Origin: Lactarius indigo
Taxonomy: Eukaryota; Basidiomycota; Agaricomycetes; Russulales; Russulaceae
Assembly (NCBI GenBank): GCA_025766275.1
Contig: JAFKAC010000100.1
Location: 124,001-188,000, forward strand
Reading direction: 5' to 3'
Length of the DNA: 64,000 nucleotides
The notes under the pieces were generated by a model. It saw only the letters and a list, made by a program, of their open reading frames with translations. It was not told the origin of the DNA and did no database searches. Of the stretch, positions 32,101 to 45,905 are shown in pieces. Within the stretch, counting starts at the first letter, position 1. Each line of letters starts with the position of its first letter. The position numbers were made by a program, and so were the translations under genes.

Positions 32101-35100
32101 TCCGCATCCCATTTAGCAAGGTCTGCGTCCTTTCCCTTGACCTGTGACCGATTGCTTTTGTTGGAAAGAACTGGTCCCAGATGGTAAGCAAGTTGTCTTG
32201 GAGAGGCTACTTGGGAACTCACCATCAACAAATGTTTGATCCTCCGGTGTCTTCCATACACCAAAGTCCAAGTCGGTCAGTGAGCTAATTTCTGCGCTAA
32301 GATCAGCGCGAAGCTGCTCCATGATGCGTGGAAGGACCGTATTCGGGGAGACGAAGGCAAGCGTCGTAATGGCGGAATAGCAAGCTTCAGCGTGGTCAGC
32401 AGAGTCTGTCTGGTTAAGAAATGAGTTCTGCGTAGAGGTAATAATATCTGTCAATCACCCCAATTTCTTGTGATAAAGAAATAACGGTGTCCAGGAGGTT
32501 GTCAAGTTGGCTTTCTATGACATTGTGTGGGTCTAAATGTGCCTTCTGGCACAGCTCGATCCAGACGTGCCGCGAGTTCCCGCCTAGAAGGGCCACCATA
32601 ACTTCGGATCGCTTAGAGTCTGCAAACATGATCACACTCACAAATTTCGGGATGATGGGCAAGTACAATAATTTCCGACAATAATTTTTCGCGAAGAGTG
32701 TGATCTTCTTCCTTCCCAAATGCTGCAGATGCTGAGAGAAACGCGAGAAGTCGCGGTTGCTTCCTTATGGCTGGCTTCTCGTTCTCTGTGGGAATATTTT
32801 GGCTCTTTGGTATAGATGTTCGTCTGCGTGTTAAGTATGCCGTGAGGCCCGATCGCACAAGCTCATTCGCAATCTTCGGCGCAACAGCACCGAGATTTTC
32901 TACTGATGCGATGACGCGTCTACGGAACTCAGGCACTTGGCTCTCGATCGCTAGGTGCAGGTACGCAGAGCCTAACTGCGTTCTAAAAAGATGGTCGTGG
33001 GGCTCAATTAGTACCAGGACACACGGAAATGATGGCAAATGTATCGAAACACGAACCGTAGTTGTTCGGCTTTCTCGACTTCCGAACTGAAAAATATGGC
33101 AGTGCTCTCCACTGCTCGAAGTAGCCAGGTTTCCTCTTCAACACCTGTCAACTTTTGGTATACCTTGTCCCACACAAGAAATGAGGGCCGCGAAGACGAA
33201 ACAATAGCCTGAACTGTAGCATTTTGCGGGATGGTATCTTCTAAGACAGCGTTCGACCAATGGAATCAGAATAGGGAGAAGGGACGGGTAAATGTGAGAT
33301 ACCGAATACTCCCGATCGGGAAAATGGACCAAGCAAAACTGCAGCGGCAATATATCCTTCCACCGGGCCACTAGCGGCATTCAGTGGGTTCGCTGCCACG
33401 GACTTTAGGCTCGATTCGAAAGCAGGAAATACGGCACGAGCGAATGCGACCGCATTGGTGGTACTCAGGTTTCCAAGAGCCCAGAACGTATCGCCCGCAA
33501 GCGTGATAAAAGCACGCCGAGTTGACGGCTTATTGTTCTGCATCTCTGTCGTAAAGAGCTTTAAAACCCCATCTGGAAACGGGAGATCTTCCCGAAGGTA
33601 AAGGACGAGATGATTCGTCAGAGAGGAGGCGAGAATTGGTAGAGCGGTCTCGTTGGTTTCTTTGGAGAGCAAGGAGGGAACGGATTTTACCATGAGGGAA
33701 GAGACTTGTGCCGATGGACTGAGAAAACTGAACATGGTGTACAAGACTTTGCGATCTGGGCCGATCGCCTTGCCTGCTTGAGCGAGTTTGAGCAGTTCCT
33801 CCACGGCGGTTTCTTTACTTTCATCGGTAGACCTTTCGATGGCAATCTTAAAAAGAGTGACCGAGTTTGTACGTATCTCTGGGTTTGCGGACTTGGCACA
33901 GCTAAGGATTAGCACCAATAGACGACGGAAGGTATCGAGATCGAGTAGGCGGGGATACGCAAGAAAAAATTCACTCGCAACTAGTGCTCGGTAAGAGGAT
34001 TGTTCGAAACACGTGATCAAATACTCACCTGGCAAGGCGTACTCAGGAGAGCGGAGTAAAGCCTTCTCCATCGCGGGTAAAATTGTATCTTGGAGATCAG
34101 TGTCACTAAAAATTTTGACGAATCCCGTGAAGGAAGTCTAGACAAGCGTTTAATAAAGTCGGATATTACACCAGTGAATTGCTACCATAGTGTGTGAAGG
34201 TACTGGCGTCCGAGCCATCAGCACTGAACTCGTGTAGAGAACCATGGTCGCTGTCTAGAAGGCTGTTAAACAAAACTCGATGGATTCCAACGACATTTAC
34301 CTTAATTTCTTCGGAGATGATTGTTAGGTTTGTATTTCCAACACCCTTCAGATGTGTGACGACGTCTGCTGCTGTGCCGAGAAGAGGGATAGCAACGAGA
34401 GGAGACGAGAAAGTCTTAGATTGAGCTAAGAGGGTATTCATGAACAGGGCGAGATGAGAAGGGGACTAAAAGAGAATTTAATGCTCTGTCCCAAAATTAC
34501 AGGCCCCATATTTACCGACCGCAAGGCACGGCGTGTGCGAACAATTGCGCTTTTCCGCACTGACGACTTTGCGCGTGTTGAGGGTTGCAGGAGGATATCC
34601 AAGAGTGGCGCCATAAAAGTGACAAGAGAGATCCACGATACGGATGATGGGAAGTCGGGCGAGTGACGAACCACAACGGCGTACAGACCACAGCACCAAC
34701 ATAGTAACGAGAAGGCTTCTGTCGGTGGATGCGAGCTGAATAGGTGGTATATATCAGTGACAGTGGCCGTGAACAGGATATAAGATCACTTTGGGCGTCC
34801 CACGATACGATCGACTTCATTCCCTATTCGAACCAAAATTCGTTCTGTTACTCCTTGCTTCTCCTCCTTCGTCTCCTCGCGCCGCACGAGTTCCTTCCCG
34901 ACTTCCTCAGCTGCTTTACGCGAAGCGAGATCAACGTATCTAGGATAGATCTCGATTAAAAGCCCAAACACATCGAGAACTTGAGAGAGACTCAGATCTG
35001 GACAGCATAAGTGTGTTTATATAAAAAAGATATACTCTCTCTACGTCGTCGGCCACGCACCCTCATTTTTCACGAGAGGTAACAGCTCTTCACGCAAGAA

Positions 35101-35343
35101 GGGGATCCGAACGCTGGTATGGCTCGTAAGGAGCTGCATGGACGCATACCGGAGAGCCTCTCTCCACTCTGCTGTAGCACGCTCTCTGCGCCAGACAAAG
35201 TCGGTTTCATTTTCCTCGGGCATGATATCGTCAAGCACTTCAGCGGTTGATCGGATCCAAGATGCTATATCTGGCTGTCCAGGCGACACTCCGAGACGAA
35301 GCTCTTTCCTTTTAAGCTTTGCAAGTGTCTTGATTTGAGGCAC
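26137..35343 (-). CDS. GCN1: GCN1, HEAT-repeat activator of eIF2-alpha kinase Gcn2
   Basis: About two dozen exons over 9.2 kb. Verified junctions include exons 35343-35061, 34997-34790 and 34735-34516; a long exon near 34140-33300; exons at about 30640-29410 and 29350-28700; and the last exons around 27420-26560 and 26388-26137. Gcn1 sits on ribosomes, senses stalled or collided ribosomes and passes uncharged tRNA signals to Gcn2; yeast Gcn1 has 2672 residues. The product is almost entirely HEAT-like helices, with conserved family blocks such as HHPEIC/WIELCQKAHLDP, SFLVWDKVYQKLTG, AKWDAEVRQSLAKKK, RRGAGYGLTGVVKGIG, KKGSIELMGMMAYCAPRQLS and LPDIISNAQSPRSTIREGF. The frame stays open once introns are removed. 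One exon boundary near 34170-34240 is not resolved and may use a 34-nt intron. One intron (30916-30862) is GC-AG with a gcaagt donor. Confidence 0.93.
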
Positions 35344-35798
35344 TTTGGATCAAGAGGGTGAAAGACAGGTCTTGCTTGGCCAACAGTAGACTCGAGACTT
35401 GACTAGCTTGACTCGAGAGGCGCCGGCGGCCAATGACTCCACCTTCTTTGGTGCTGGTCTTCGTGACAAAGGTGACGCGTTACGTGTCACGTGACTCTTT
35501 CCGATCCCCATCTGAGCTTGATTCTTTGCTTTCCTACCTTGATCTTGCCATTGTAAAATTTGTTTTGAAAGTATTGACGGCCATAAGAGCCAAGTTGTCG
35601 AAAGAACTTGAGCGAGATGAGCATCCGAGTCGTCACGGTCACCAATCAGTCACCAAGATTGTCACTGTCGACGCCGGCCATTCCGGCCCGAGGACCATAT
35701 TTTCTTCTTATGTGGCGGCGTTTGGGTCATTCGAAATCTGCTAACCCTACCAGCCCGAGAGTGGGCATCTCATACTTGCACTAAGGGTCGCACTCTTG
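35344..35798. promoter_or_regulatory. Divergent promoter region between GCN1 and UTP20
   Basis: 455 bp between the two start codons. No clear TATA box. A CACGTGACTC stretch at about 35489-35498 contains an E-box (CACGTG) next to a GACTC; in yeast GACTC-containing sites are bound by Gcn4. Functional meaning is speculative. Confidence 0.4.
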
Positions 35799-38700
35799 AT
35801 GGAAGGAGAAGATGGATGGAAGCGCGAGAAGCGCTTTAAAGTGTGTTCTTCCGTCCCTCCTTTGGAATACTCGTTCACCAATTGCACCTTGAATTGCACA
35901 TAGCATCGGTCATATCAAGCGACGCTGAAGGACGTTCATCTCCCATCTGCACTCACTCAGTCAACTTTCGATAATGAAATTGGGGTAAAAACCCAGTCGA
36001 TTTCTCTCGAAAGCCTCTGACTAAAATCTCGAAAATTTCTTTAGGATGATGGATCCCATTTCTTCGAGGCCATTGAACATTGGAGACAGCTGAATCTCTC
36101 TCCTGCATTTGTTCGGTTTGCAGCAGACGCCGCTGATATCTCTGCCTCTATGCCTCTGCTCCTTCATCATTGGAAGGACATCATTCAACTATGGTTCTCT
36201 GCGCTGGACAAGGCAGACGATGAGGCGTTGGTCGCTCTTTTGGAGTAAGTCGCGTATACAGTTCCTCCTTGGTATCTAATCTCCCGCAGCCTCATGCAGA
36301 AATTTGTCCACGACCTTCGCTCCGTGATCCTCCCTTCGTACAACGATTTGCTCGATCGCCTCCTTCAACTTCTTTCTGCTTCCGTTTCCGCAGCAGCGCT
36401 CACTATGCTCCTGGCTACCTTCTCGTCGCTCTTCAAACATTTGTTAGTCCCAGACACTGGAACAGACGCCCTTGAATGGACGTGGAAATCTCTGCGTGTG
36501 AGATTGCCCAAATGCGCCTTAGATGTGCAGCGTGCTATGGCAGAAGTCTGGGGATCACTACTACGCAGGTTGAGGGCTCCACAAAGAGATGCATTAGTAG
36601 AACTGATGGCTGAGGAGTTGACTGAAGTAGAAGATGCGTGCGCCTGGGCATATATCTACTCATGCAAGGTATGTGAGACTGCATATGGGCTGGTGAACCG
36701 CTGACAAGATATCCGAGTTAGTCCGTGTCGCAGACACTTCACACGACCACTCCATCCATAATTGCACCACTCATCAAGGTTCATCTCAGGAGCCAACAAC
36801 GTGCACTAACACATAACTGCATTCGTCGTCTGTTCACTGCACTTATCCACCATTGCAAAAGCGCCGAACAATTTCTCCCTGTTTCGGAACTACTGACCGA
36901 ACAATTTACCAGCGCAGCACGGTCTGTTGAATTTGAAAGAGACGCCGATGGCCTCGACCGCATTATTGAGATCATCGCAGTCGTGACGTCCGTACGTCAA
37001 GGATCGCGTGTGACTGGTGCGCACCTATCTACTCGTATGCGAACTGCTCTAATACTCCTCAAAGCTGACCAGTTGTCTACAATCGCTAGAACCCTTTCTC
37101 CCCTTGTGGGGTTTTCTTCGCTAGGAAACTCCTTACTTCATGCTAGCGTCTCGGTTCTCACAGCAGGCGACGTGTCACTCTGGATGGGTGCGGGACGCGT
37201 CCTTATAGAGCAGTCTTGGACGAGGGTTACCTTTGGTGCGGAACTCTGCGGCATCCTTTCGGACCTTTCTTGGGGAGGTTGGCAGCTATTGGAGCTCCCG
37301 CACGTTGTCAAGCATATGCAAAGCCTTTTTGAATTAGATGCGCTCCGTGGACTGGCGCTATCGGCGGCCTTAAACAACGCTCAGAGACTCAAAGATACCC
37401 CGATAGCTTGGCTGAAGCAACTTGAAGATTGGATTTTGAAGCGATTCGAAAGTTGGGCAATGACACGTGAGAAAGTGCGACTCCGTCTTGACAATCGGCG
37501 TTGCTTTTGCTGACATCCGGTAACTTAGGTTGAAGAGCTTAGTCATGTTCTCCAGATCACCCACCTTCTCCCTGGTAGTCTGACTCTCCTGTGCAACATA
37601 ATTGGGAACGTACTTAATACGCCCAACCCGGAGACTAGTTATCAAAGTGACGCCGCGAATGCATCCTGGGTCCTTGGAAGTTGCCTGAAAACACTGGGGA
37701 CGCACCCATATACTGAATGGGTACACCACGCAGACCTGATTTCCTGGGTGGAGAAGGTACTCCAACGATGGTCCTGGTCTGAATTTGTTCTACACGGGCT
37801 TGCCGAAGTAATTCAAAGAAGGTAGGTTGCTTATTGCGAGTCAATCACAGTATCTGATGGAGATTTAGTCCGCCAGATAATGTATCCTTCGAAGAGATGT
37901 TCCGCTACCTCGCCTCCCCGGTGCTCTCCCATTCACGCCGCTCTCGCCTCAGCGCGCTACACCTCCTTTCCAGCTCACTTGTGCACAAGACCTCCTCTCA
38001 GGAGCTTGTTCTCTCGAAGCTACTACAGGCCGAGGAAGTCCCCATCGATGCATCGAGTTCGCGTGAGCGCGTGCTACGTCTCGCGCAGCTCGAGCACGCC
38101 ATCACTCTTGAAGACACACTCGTATCAGAATTAGCGGTGCGTTGGGTGGTTGCGCAACTCAAGATCGGTTTGCGTCCTGTATGGCTCCCCGCAGCTCGCG
38201 TTCTTGAGAAGCTGTCCGAGAAAAGTGGAGAAGTCGTATGGCGGATTATGTTCGAGGAATTGAAGGAAGTAGTTGGCACCTCAAGTGCTGATGGCATACC
38301 CGAATGGATGGAAGACATCAGAGACGAGGATGACTTGGATAAGGTGCGCGAGAGTGAGCGGTCATGGAAAGACCCAAGTGCGCATAAGGTCCGTAATGCA
38401 TTGGCAAAGTGGGATGCGAGCAATATGTTCAAGGTGCAACTCATACGGGTATGTGTCATGGACTTTCATGGGAATTATATGTGACAGTTGGCGCAGGATC
38501 AGCAGCCTCAGGACCGGTTTGACCGCGGAACCTTTGAGGCACAACTACTTGTCGCCTTCAAGTACTGTGCCCCTTTGGCAGAGAAGCACAATCGCGATCT
38601 AGTTCCATTATTCCTCAATCAAGCCGGTCCCTCTGGCCCTGCCAAACTTCCACGAACCAAACTCACCTCGTGGCTCACCCTCTTTTCGAATTTCACCAAC

Positions 38701-41700
38701 CCTCGTGTCCTACATTCGACACAAGCATTACACGATCTTTATACCTCCCTTCTTTCTCACCCCGACCGCTCACTACAAGGGATTGCACTTTCCTGTTTAC
38801 TCACATATAAACCGCCTCACCTACTTCCGCACACGGAGCGGCTCCGAAGACTATTAGACGACAGCCGGTGGCGTGATGAACTCGCTCAACTTGACATCGC
38901 TAGTTTCACTGAAGAGGAACGCCCCGCTCTCGTCGATGCCGTGATACGGATACTTTTCGGCTTTGTCCGCGAGCGACATACCCGGGACCGCCGTGCGACG
39001 GTCTTGGCCACCCTCGGCGGATGCACGAATTCAGAACTTGGCCTGTTGGTCACGCTCATGCTTCAGGATATCCTTCCCGCGACCTTAGAGAATGCAGACT
39101 CGAGTACGGTGATGGCCGCCCCAAGTGGCATTCCACTGAAGCCGCAAGTTGGATTCTTGCATTTGCTGGGTGACGTCCTGAAGCAATTGGGGCCACGATT
39201 GATTGCCCATTGGGACACCCTCATAGTTGCCACGATCAGCTTCGTAGCCCAGGCCCAGGCCTCCTTAGAGGTACTCAGGCAGGAGGACCGAGATCCAGGA
39301 GACGAAACAGAACCACCAACTGACGCAGCAGAGGAGGATGGTGATACGCAAGCCAGTTCATCAAAATTGCTTCGGGTGATTCGGCAGCTAGGCATTCGAC
39401 GTCTTGTAGACTTCTTCCGCAACTCTACTTCCTTTGATTTCACCCCGTACATGAGTGAAATCTTTCGTACTCTCTTCTCGCCGCGTCTAGCATCCTTTCC
39501 CAATGAAAACACACAAGCTCCATCTGCCCTCCTAGACATATTCTACACCTGGTCTTCTGACGAAAGATACGCTACTTTTTTGGTGGATTACGACAACCGT
39601 GTACTACCGCAGGTATTCGCCTGTTTGACAGCTCCTAGCGTCAAGCCTATGGTCGTCGCTCGCATCCTCGATCTCGTTGATCGTCTGTTGGAGTTATCCG
39701 CAGGTCATGAGGATATCTCGCGGCGTGTTGTCCTCCAGCATGTCCCTTTACTTCTATCGAACCTTGCCGCCCTCGTTCAAGCAGTGAAAGGCGATGCAGT
39801 GGCAAGCGACCAGCTGGTCCAGCGCCAGATTAGGATTCTATCAGGCCTTGCTCACTATATCTCAGATGGGACGCAAGCATCCACATTACTTGGACTTTTC
39901 TCCCCATTGCTGCGCAAGCCGACCAAGCAAGTTGGAGAACGTACCAAAGCCGACATCCTCAATATCGTGGCCAACCTCCTCCCACTCATACCGGGTCTGA
40001 CAGAACCAAATGGCTCAATATATAGGGTGACCTATGAACTCATATCCTCGTTATTCCAATCGGCCCGATCAAGGCAATGCAGAGTAGCACTCATCGCGGT
40101 GTTCCGGGCGCTATCAGCCATCGACGCTTCTCTACAAGAGTTGGCGGAATTATTGGAGCAGCTCAACGCGTTTTCTTCGAAGCGTATTGAGGAGCCCGAT
40201 TTTGATCAGCGATTGAAGGCTTTCGCGAAACTGAATGAGGTCTTGCATCCCTCTCTGACACCTAACCAGTGGTTACCAGTCCTATTCAATTTGTTGTACT
40301 GCATACAGGACCCCGACGAGCTGGCGATTCGTAGCAACTCGTGCCAAGGCTTCAAGCATCTTATCGACGCCGTCGCCGCGGGATCAGACCCGGAATATCA
40401 GACCATCTTTCTGCGCAAGCTATTCCCTGGCCTGAAGAACGGGCTTCGATCGAAGAACGAGATGGTGCGCTCTGACATACTTAGTGTCATTGCTTACGCG
40501 GTGGCACGGTGTGACGGCATCACAGCGCTGCAGGACATGAAGGTCCTTTTGGAGGGTGGGGACGATGAAGCAAACTTCTTCAACAACATTCACCACGTCC
40601 AGCTCCATCGTCGGATTCGCGCTCTGAACCGACTCGCGGAGCACTGCGACGAACGCCAACTACGCAGCTCTACCCTGGCGGATATCTTTATACCTCTTGT
40701 GGGACACTTCGTAGCGTCTTCATCAAATTTAGATCATCATCTCGTAACTGCTGCAATAACTGCGACCGGTCGTATGGCAAGACAACTTTCGTGGGGCCCT
40801 TATTATAATCTAGTCCAACGTTACCTTAAACTGTCGAAAGCCAAGGACGCACCGGAGCGTCTATGCATTAGGACTATAGTCGCTATTCTGGATGGCTTTC
40901 ACTTTCCTATGGACGAGATCGCAGCACCTGAGCTAAGCGGACTAGTGGAGGCAGACGCGTTCGAGCCGGACGGAGTTGAGGAGGATAACCTTCCTGAATC
41001 CAAGCAAGTTAGCGACCGTATTTCAGATGCAGTCAACAACAAGCTCCTTCCCACCCTTCTGAAACACCTTGAAAACCGCAAGGAGACCGAAGACACCCTT
41101 CGTATCCCAATATCCATTGGTATCACAAAGATCGCATTACACCTCCCTTTGACCACCCGGGAAGCGCAGATCACAAAGCTCATCACGACCCTCAGCCAGG
41201 TACTGCGCAGCAAGTCTTCCGAGACAAGAGACCTTACTCGTGAGACGCTGTGCAAAATTTCTACCATGATCGGTCCTTCATATCTTCCAATTGTCTTGGG
41301 GGAAATGCGTGGAGCGTTAATCCGTGGTCCCCAGTTGCACGTTCTCGCTTACGTAACACATGCGCTACTCGTTCACGTGACGAAGCAAGACGACATGGAA
41401 CCGTTCAGAAACCTCGATAACTGCGTGGAAGATGTCGCACACATATCTGCTGAAGTCATCTTCGGTGAACCGGGAAGGGATGTGCAAAGTGATGGCTTTA
41501 AAACCAAGATGCGGGAGGTCCGTTCTTCAGGGTCGAAAGGCCTCGACTCCCTTGGTGTCATCTCAAAATTCATCTCCCCTGCAAAGATCAGAAGTCTCTT
41601 GAGGCCGCTACGTGCTATAATGCAGGAGACGGAGGCTTTGAAAGTTATGCAGAAAGTTGACGACGCCCTGCGGAGAATCGCTGGCGGTCTAAACTCAAAT

Positions 41701-44079
41701 GAACATCTCGTCCCCAAAGAGTTGATTACCTTGTGTCATACGCTAATCACCCAGGACTCCAAACTCCAGAAGCACGTGGTAAAGGTTGAACGGAAGAGAA
41801 AGAGAGCGAAAGAACATGTCATCGTCGAGTCCAAGGGTCACACAGGGACCGCTGATGGCCACTTCACTGTCAACTCATTCCGGTGCGTCACGGCTACACC
41901 TTTTTTTTTTGTCTGTACTAATAGAATTCGACGCAGTTTCGTTGCCTTTGGACTCGACCTGTTCAATACTGCGTTTCGTCGCAATCGCTTCGATTTCGGC
42001 GATCCTGACATTCTAGCCCGTTTGGAGTCCATGGTCGCGGTTATTGGCAACACGCTCTACTCGAGTAACTCTACCGTTCTAATCCATGGTCTCAAGGCCT
42101 CTGCAGCTATTATCAAGTGCCCACTGAAGAACCTGGACAAGTCTCTTCCCATTTTCGTCAGACAAACTATCGACATCTTGAAGCAGACAGGCAGCACGGA
42201 GTCCGAGGTTTCCCAAACTGCGCTCAAGACCCTTGCAACAATCGTGCGCGATAAATCGAGTACGGAAGTCAAGGAGAAAGACCTGGTTTATCTCCTCGAG
42301 CTGTTGGGCCCGGACCTCGAGGAACCGGACCGCCAGGCCTCCGTCTTTGCCATGCTACGGGCAATCGTCGCCCGCAAGTTCATTGTTCCAGATATCTACG
42401 ATCTCATGGAGCGAGTCTCTGAGATCATGGTAACGAATCAGTCTCCACAGGTCCAAGAGCTCTGTCGTGGTGTATTTTTACAGTTCTTGCTGGACTACCC
42501 ACAGGGCAAAGGCCGCCTACGCACCACAATGTCGTTTCTTGCAAAGAACACCGCATACACATACGAGAGTGGGCGACTTTCCGTATTGGAGCTACTTGGC
42601 GCTATCGTCTCGAAATTCGAAGAGGGACTGATAGGTGATTATGCCGACCTTTTATTTGTCGCTCTTGTGATGGTCGTCGCAAACGACGACTCTGCAAAGT
42701 GCCGTGAAATGGCCGCAGAGATTATCAAGAGCTTGTTTTTACGCCTTGACGCCGACCATCGTCGCCTTCTCATGTCGCATCTGCGTTCCTGGGCTAGCCA
42801 GCAGGCCAATACTCAACTGACACGAGTTGCCGCCCAAGTGTACGGCGTTATACTTGAAGCACTCCAGGCCGATGCCGCAGCATACCTTCCTGCTATTCTA
42901 GAAGACCTCAACGCAAATCTCCTGCGAGGCACGGAACAGCTTGCGAACGAAGAAGGCGAGGGACTGGACGTTGACCAGCAATGGCAAGTTGCGTACCATA
43001 TCCTCACCGTTCTAGGGAAAATCGTCCGAGTATTTCCCGATGTCGCCTCGCGCCCGCAAAAGCTTCCTTGGCCTGCGGTAGTTGCACATCTACTATTCCC
43101 TCATGCGTGGGTACGGATGGCTGCTTCGCGCTTAATCGGACAGTTGTTTGCCGCGACCCCAGTGGCCGAGCTACCCCAAGAAGGGTATCCCGCCTCATCG
43201 CCGTTGGTCGGGCTAGACTTGAGGGAAATCGCCGGGAAACACTCTACGCAACTCAAGAGCCCATACCTCAACTCTGCGTTAGGGATGCAGGTCGTCAAGA
43301 ACCTTTTATATATTGGGAAGTGTTTCTATGCCACCAAAATTCTGAACCCTCAGCATGCCGAAGACGAGGACTCGGAGAGCGAAGATGGCGATGAGGAAGG
43401 GGACGTGGAGCAGGAGGGAGAGCATATCAACGGAGCAAATCAAGAGAACCCCCTTGCATGGCTCTTCTCCAAGCTGTCATACCAGATACGTGCTGCACTT
43501 ATTGTTGGAAGAAATCGCTCGGTCAGCAGTGTGAGCCAGCCTCTTCTCGAATAGGAGTTATCACTCACTGGCACTATTATGCAGGAGCACTGGGACGAGC
43601 AACCGGCGGCTATCCTACGTTTCTTTGCAGCAATGGCGAATTACATGGAGGCCCGCCAGCTGGAAGGTTTTTTAATGCACATTCTGTCACCAATATACCG
43701 TATCACCGAGGATGACACTATCCGGGACCAGTGGATGGGTAAGCAACGCTAACGGCTGCCCCGAATAGTCTCATTCACGCTTTACAGTCGAACTCAAGGC
43801 GACAGCCGTGGAACTTCAGGAGCTTGTTCAACAAAAAGTTGGCACAACAAAGTTCGCTGTCACGTATAACAAGATCCGGCAGACAGTTTTGGGGGTACAG
43901 CGTGAGCGGAGAACCGCCCGTGCCGTAAAGGTATGTATTAAAGTTGTAATTGGTTCATACGGTAGTTGACGGCGACCCTGCAGTCTGCCACTAATCCCGA
44001 GGCTGCGGCGAGACGAAAACAACAGCGTTCTGCTACGAAGAAGGAAAGTCGTAAACGAAAAGGCGCTATGTTCGCGTAG
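35799..44079 (+). CDS. UTP20: UTP20 (DRIM), U3 snoRNP/SSU processome scaffold, 2566 aa
   Basis: Twelve exons: 35799-35840, 35904-35984, 36045-36244, 36290-36668, 36722-37474, 37529-37821, 37869-38448, 38497-41882, 41937-43530, 43585-43738, 43788-43930, 43984-44079; the sum is 7701 nt, 2567 codons. Utp20 is a giant HEAT-repeat protein of the nucleolar 90S pre-ribosome needed for 18S rRNA processing; yeast Utp20 has 2493 residues. Family blocks: KWKREKRFK-like start (GWKREKRFK), LMQKFVHDLRSVILP, HLLVPDTGTDALEWTW, GQQ/RFDRGTFEAQLLVAF, LPVLFNLLYCIQDPDELAIR, RSNSCQGFKHLI, and the C-terminal EDDTIRDQWM ... LQELVQQKVGTTKF ... KKESRKRKGAMFA. The basic tail is typical. The start is the first ATG of a short exon spliced in phase 0. 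Intron 8 (54 nt) has no in-frame stop, so retention would add 18 residues. Confidence 0.95.
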
Positions 44080-44268
44080 GTGCCCAGCCTTCAGGCCCCC
44101 ACTGACTTACTGATAGTCCATTCCAGAGATAATAGAGGGAGGCTGAAACGACGCAAGGAGGATTGACGAGTTGGTATTGGTACCACGTTTTAGAAGAATC
44201 TGTTCGGGTAGTTGCGTACGAGTAAAAGTAAAATACTACACAGCGAATGATGTACAACATTACGGACA

Positions 44269-45274
44269 TCAGGATATATCCATCGGGGCAGCGTCCCGGT
44301 GATTGTTTTTCGGATAGCACAAGTCGTTCTCCTCTGCCACGGCCTCGTCATCATCTTCGTTCCAGTCACTGGTCGTCTCCCACTCGTTCTCGAACTCGAT
44401 ATCGATCGTGAGTTCCTCGACGCCGTCGGTATCGTCTGTGAGAGGCATGAACGAAGCCAATGGGGCAGAATGTGCGGGGGCATGCGTCGTGGGCTGCACC
44501 CATCGACGCTCACGTAACCGCTTATGCCGTTCCCGGTCAGCCTCTATGCGCTTGAAGACTTCATCGCGTGGGAGGGCCTCTGGTTTTGAGGGGGCATGGG
44601 CTAATGGAGACGGCGGTGGTGTAGTTTCGCTTCCTATGTTCCGGGTGGTCAGGACAGAAAGGGCATCGTCGACCTTTTGCGGATCAAGAACCCGCTTGCT
44701 TCTCCAATCTTCAAGTATCTGGTCTCGTTGAGTGGGTGGAAAAAAAAACAAAGCAAAAAGCGGGGGGTAGGAGAACAAAGCAAGGCTCACCTGTTTTGTA
44801 CTCATGAGATTTGGGAGCCCTACACGGCCTTCTGGAACGACCGACAGAACGATCCTGCTGAGGTCTCGACCCACGTAGTCGACATAGAAAGAACTGTCGG
44901 GCTGAACACCCTGTCCCAGCGCACTTGGGTGAGACTTTGCCAGGAGTGAGGCCTCACATAACGAATCGAGGAAGTAGAGGATGTTTATTCGATTGTTGAT
45001 GGAGCCCTATGAAAGGTGAGCTTCGGTTTCAACGACAACGAATGCAGAGATTAACTTGTGGTCACCTTCTGACATTCCTCTACGATGCAATCCCACAGAT
45101 CTTCACCACACTGAGAGAAGAACTTCAGAGCAAAACCGACGACCTTCTGTATAGACTGCTGGGAACTGGTGAGCGTATAGTTGAGTAATATTTCAGGTGA
45201 GATGTGTGCGGGACTGACGCATTAAGTTTTCGTATGAGCGAAAGAAATTGCATCCTCACTTCGAAAGGATCCAT
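44269..45274 (-). CDS. CTK3: CTD kinase subunit gamma (CTK3), 273 aa
   Basis: Exons 45274-45219, 45165-45066, 45006-44791, 44718-44269; the sum is 822 nt, 274 codons. Ctk3 is the regulatory subunit of the CTDK-I complex, which phosphorylates Ser2 of the RNA polymerase II C-terminal domain. The N-terminal CID-like fold is recognisable: MDPFEVRMQFLSLIRKLNAS, QQSIQKVVGFALKFF, LWDCIVEECQKG, INILYFLDSLCE, YVGRDLSRIVLSVVP, then ILEDWRSKRVLDPQKVDD. The C-terminal part is a charged RERRW region followed by an acidic tail (FENEWETTSDWNEDDDEA). The gene converges on UTP20 with 189 bp between stop codons. The start was placed at MDPFEVR, the usual family start; an in-frame ATG at 45355 would add 27 residues. 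Confidence 0.9.
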
Positions 45275-45905
45275 TGGCACCGGCTCAGGCGAGCTCGCAC
45301 TCCGTTCCACGTTCCTCGACGCCACCAGTCTGGGCGGTTCCCGGTTGTCGGACAAACATTAAACTCCGCCCGGCGCCCACCACGTGCTCAATCCTCATCA
45401 GTATCAAACCGGACAAGCGGTTCATTTCACAGCCCTTGCTTTAGTGCCTCAATATATATATTTCTAGATCTGTATCTCCGGGACCTCGGCATTGGTGGGC
45501 CGTAAAAGCTTGCTCACACAGCCGTAGTCGCAAGCATGGTCCCGCCTTCCAATCAATAAAAAAGGCAATCGGACAAATCAGCAACGGTGCAGGTGCTACA
45601 TAGAGTTCGCTCCAAGTACTCTGCCGAGTGGATCATTTTTTGTTGATAACAAAATAGGGAAAAGGAAACTACCGTAGGCAGTATTGTGGAGAGAGATCAA
45701 GATATTGATTACGTGTTGACGTGATTCTAACGCTGCCATCCCAAATACAAATGAAAATGAAATCGAGCACACGCTCTAATTTGGTGAGTAATACAGTACG
45801 CTGAATAAATAAGTATAGAGTGTAGATCCATGACATCAATATACCTCTAAGCTATAATACTAAAATATCGCCAAATGAAGGTAGTCCAAACCAGTTGAAC
45901 ATGTG
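45275..45905. other. Intergenic, upstream of CTK3
   Basis: No convincing gene. An in-frame 27-codon extension of CTK3 reaches 45355. AT-rich from 45640 to 45860. Confidence 0.4.

Noticed and set aside
32613..32720. A 22-nt intron in GCN1
   Set aside because: A 58-nt intron with donor gtgagt and acceptor ttctag keeps the frame and gives the expected HHPEIC-WIELCQKA sequence.
34500..34760. Apparent frameshift in the third GCN1 exon
   Set aside because: With the phase-2 donor at 34789 the exon reads through in one frame, so no frameshift is needed.
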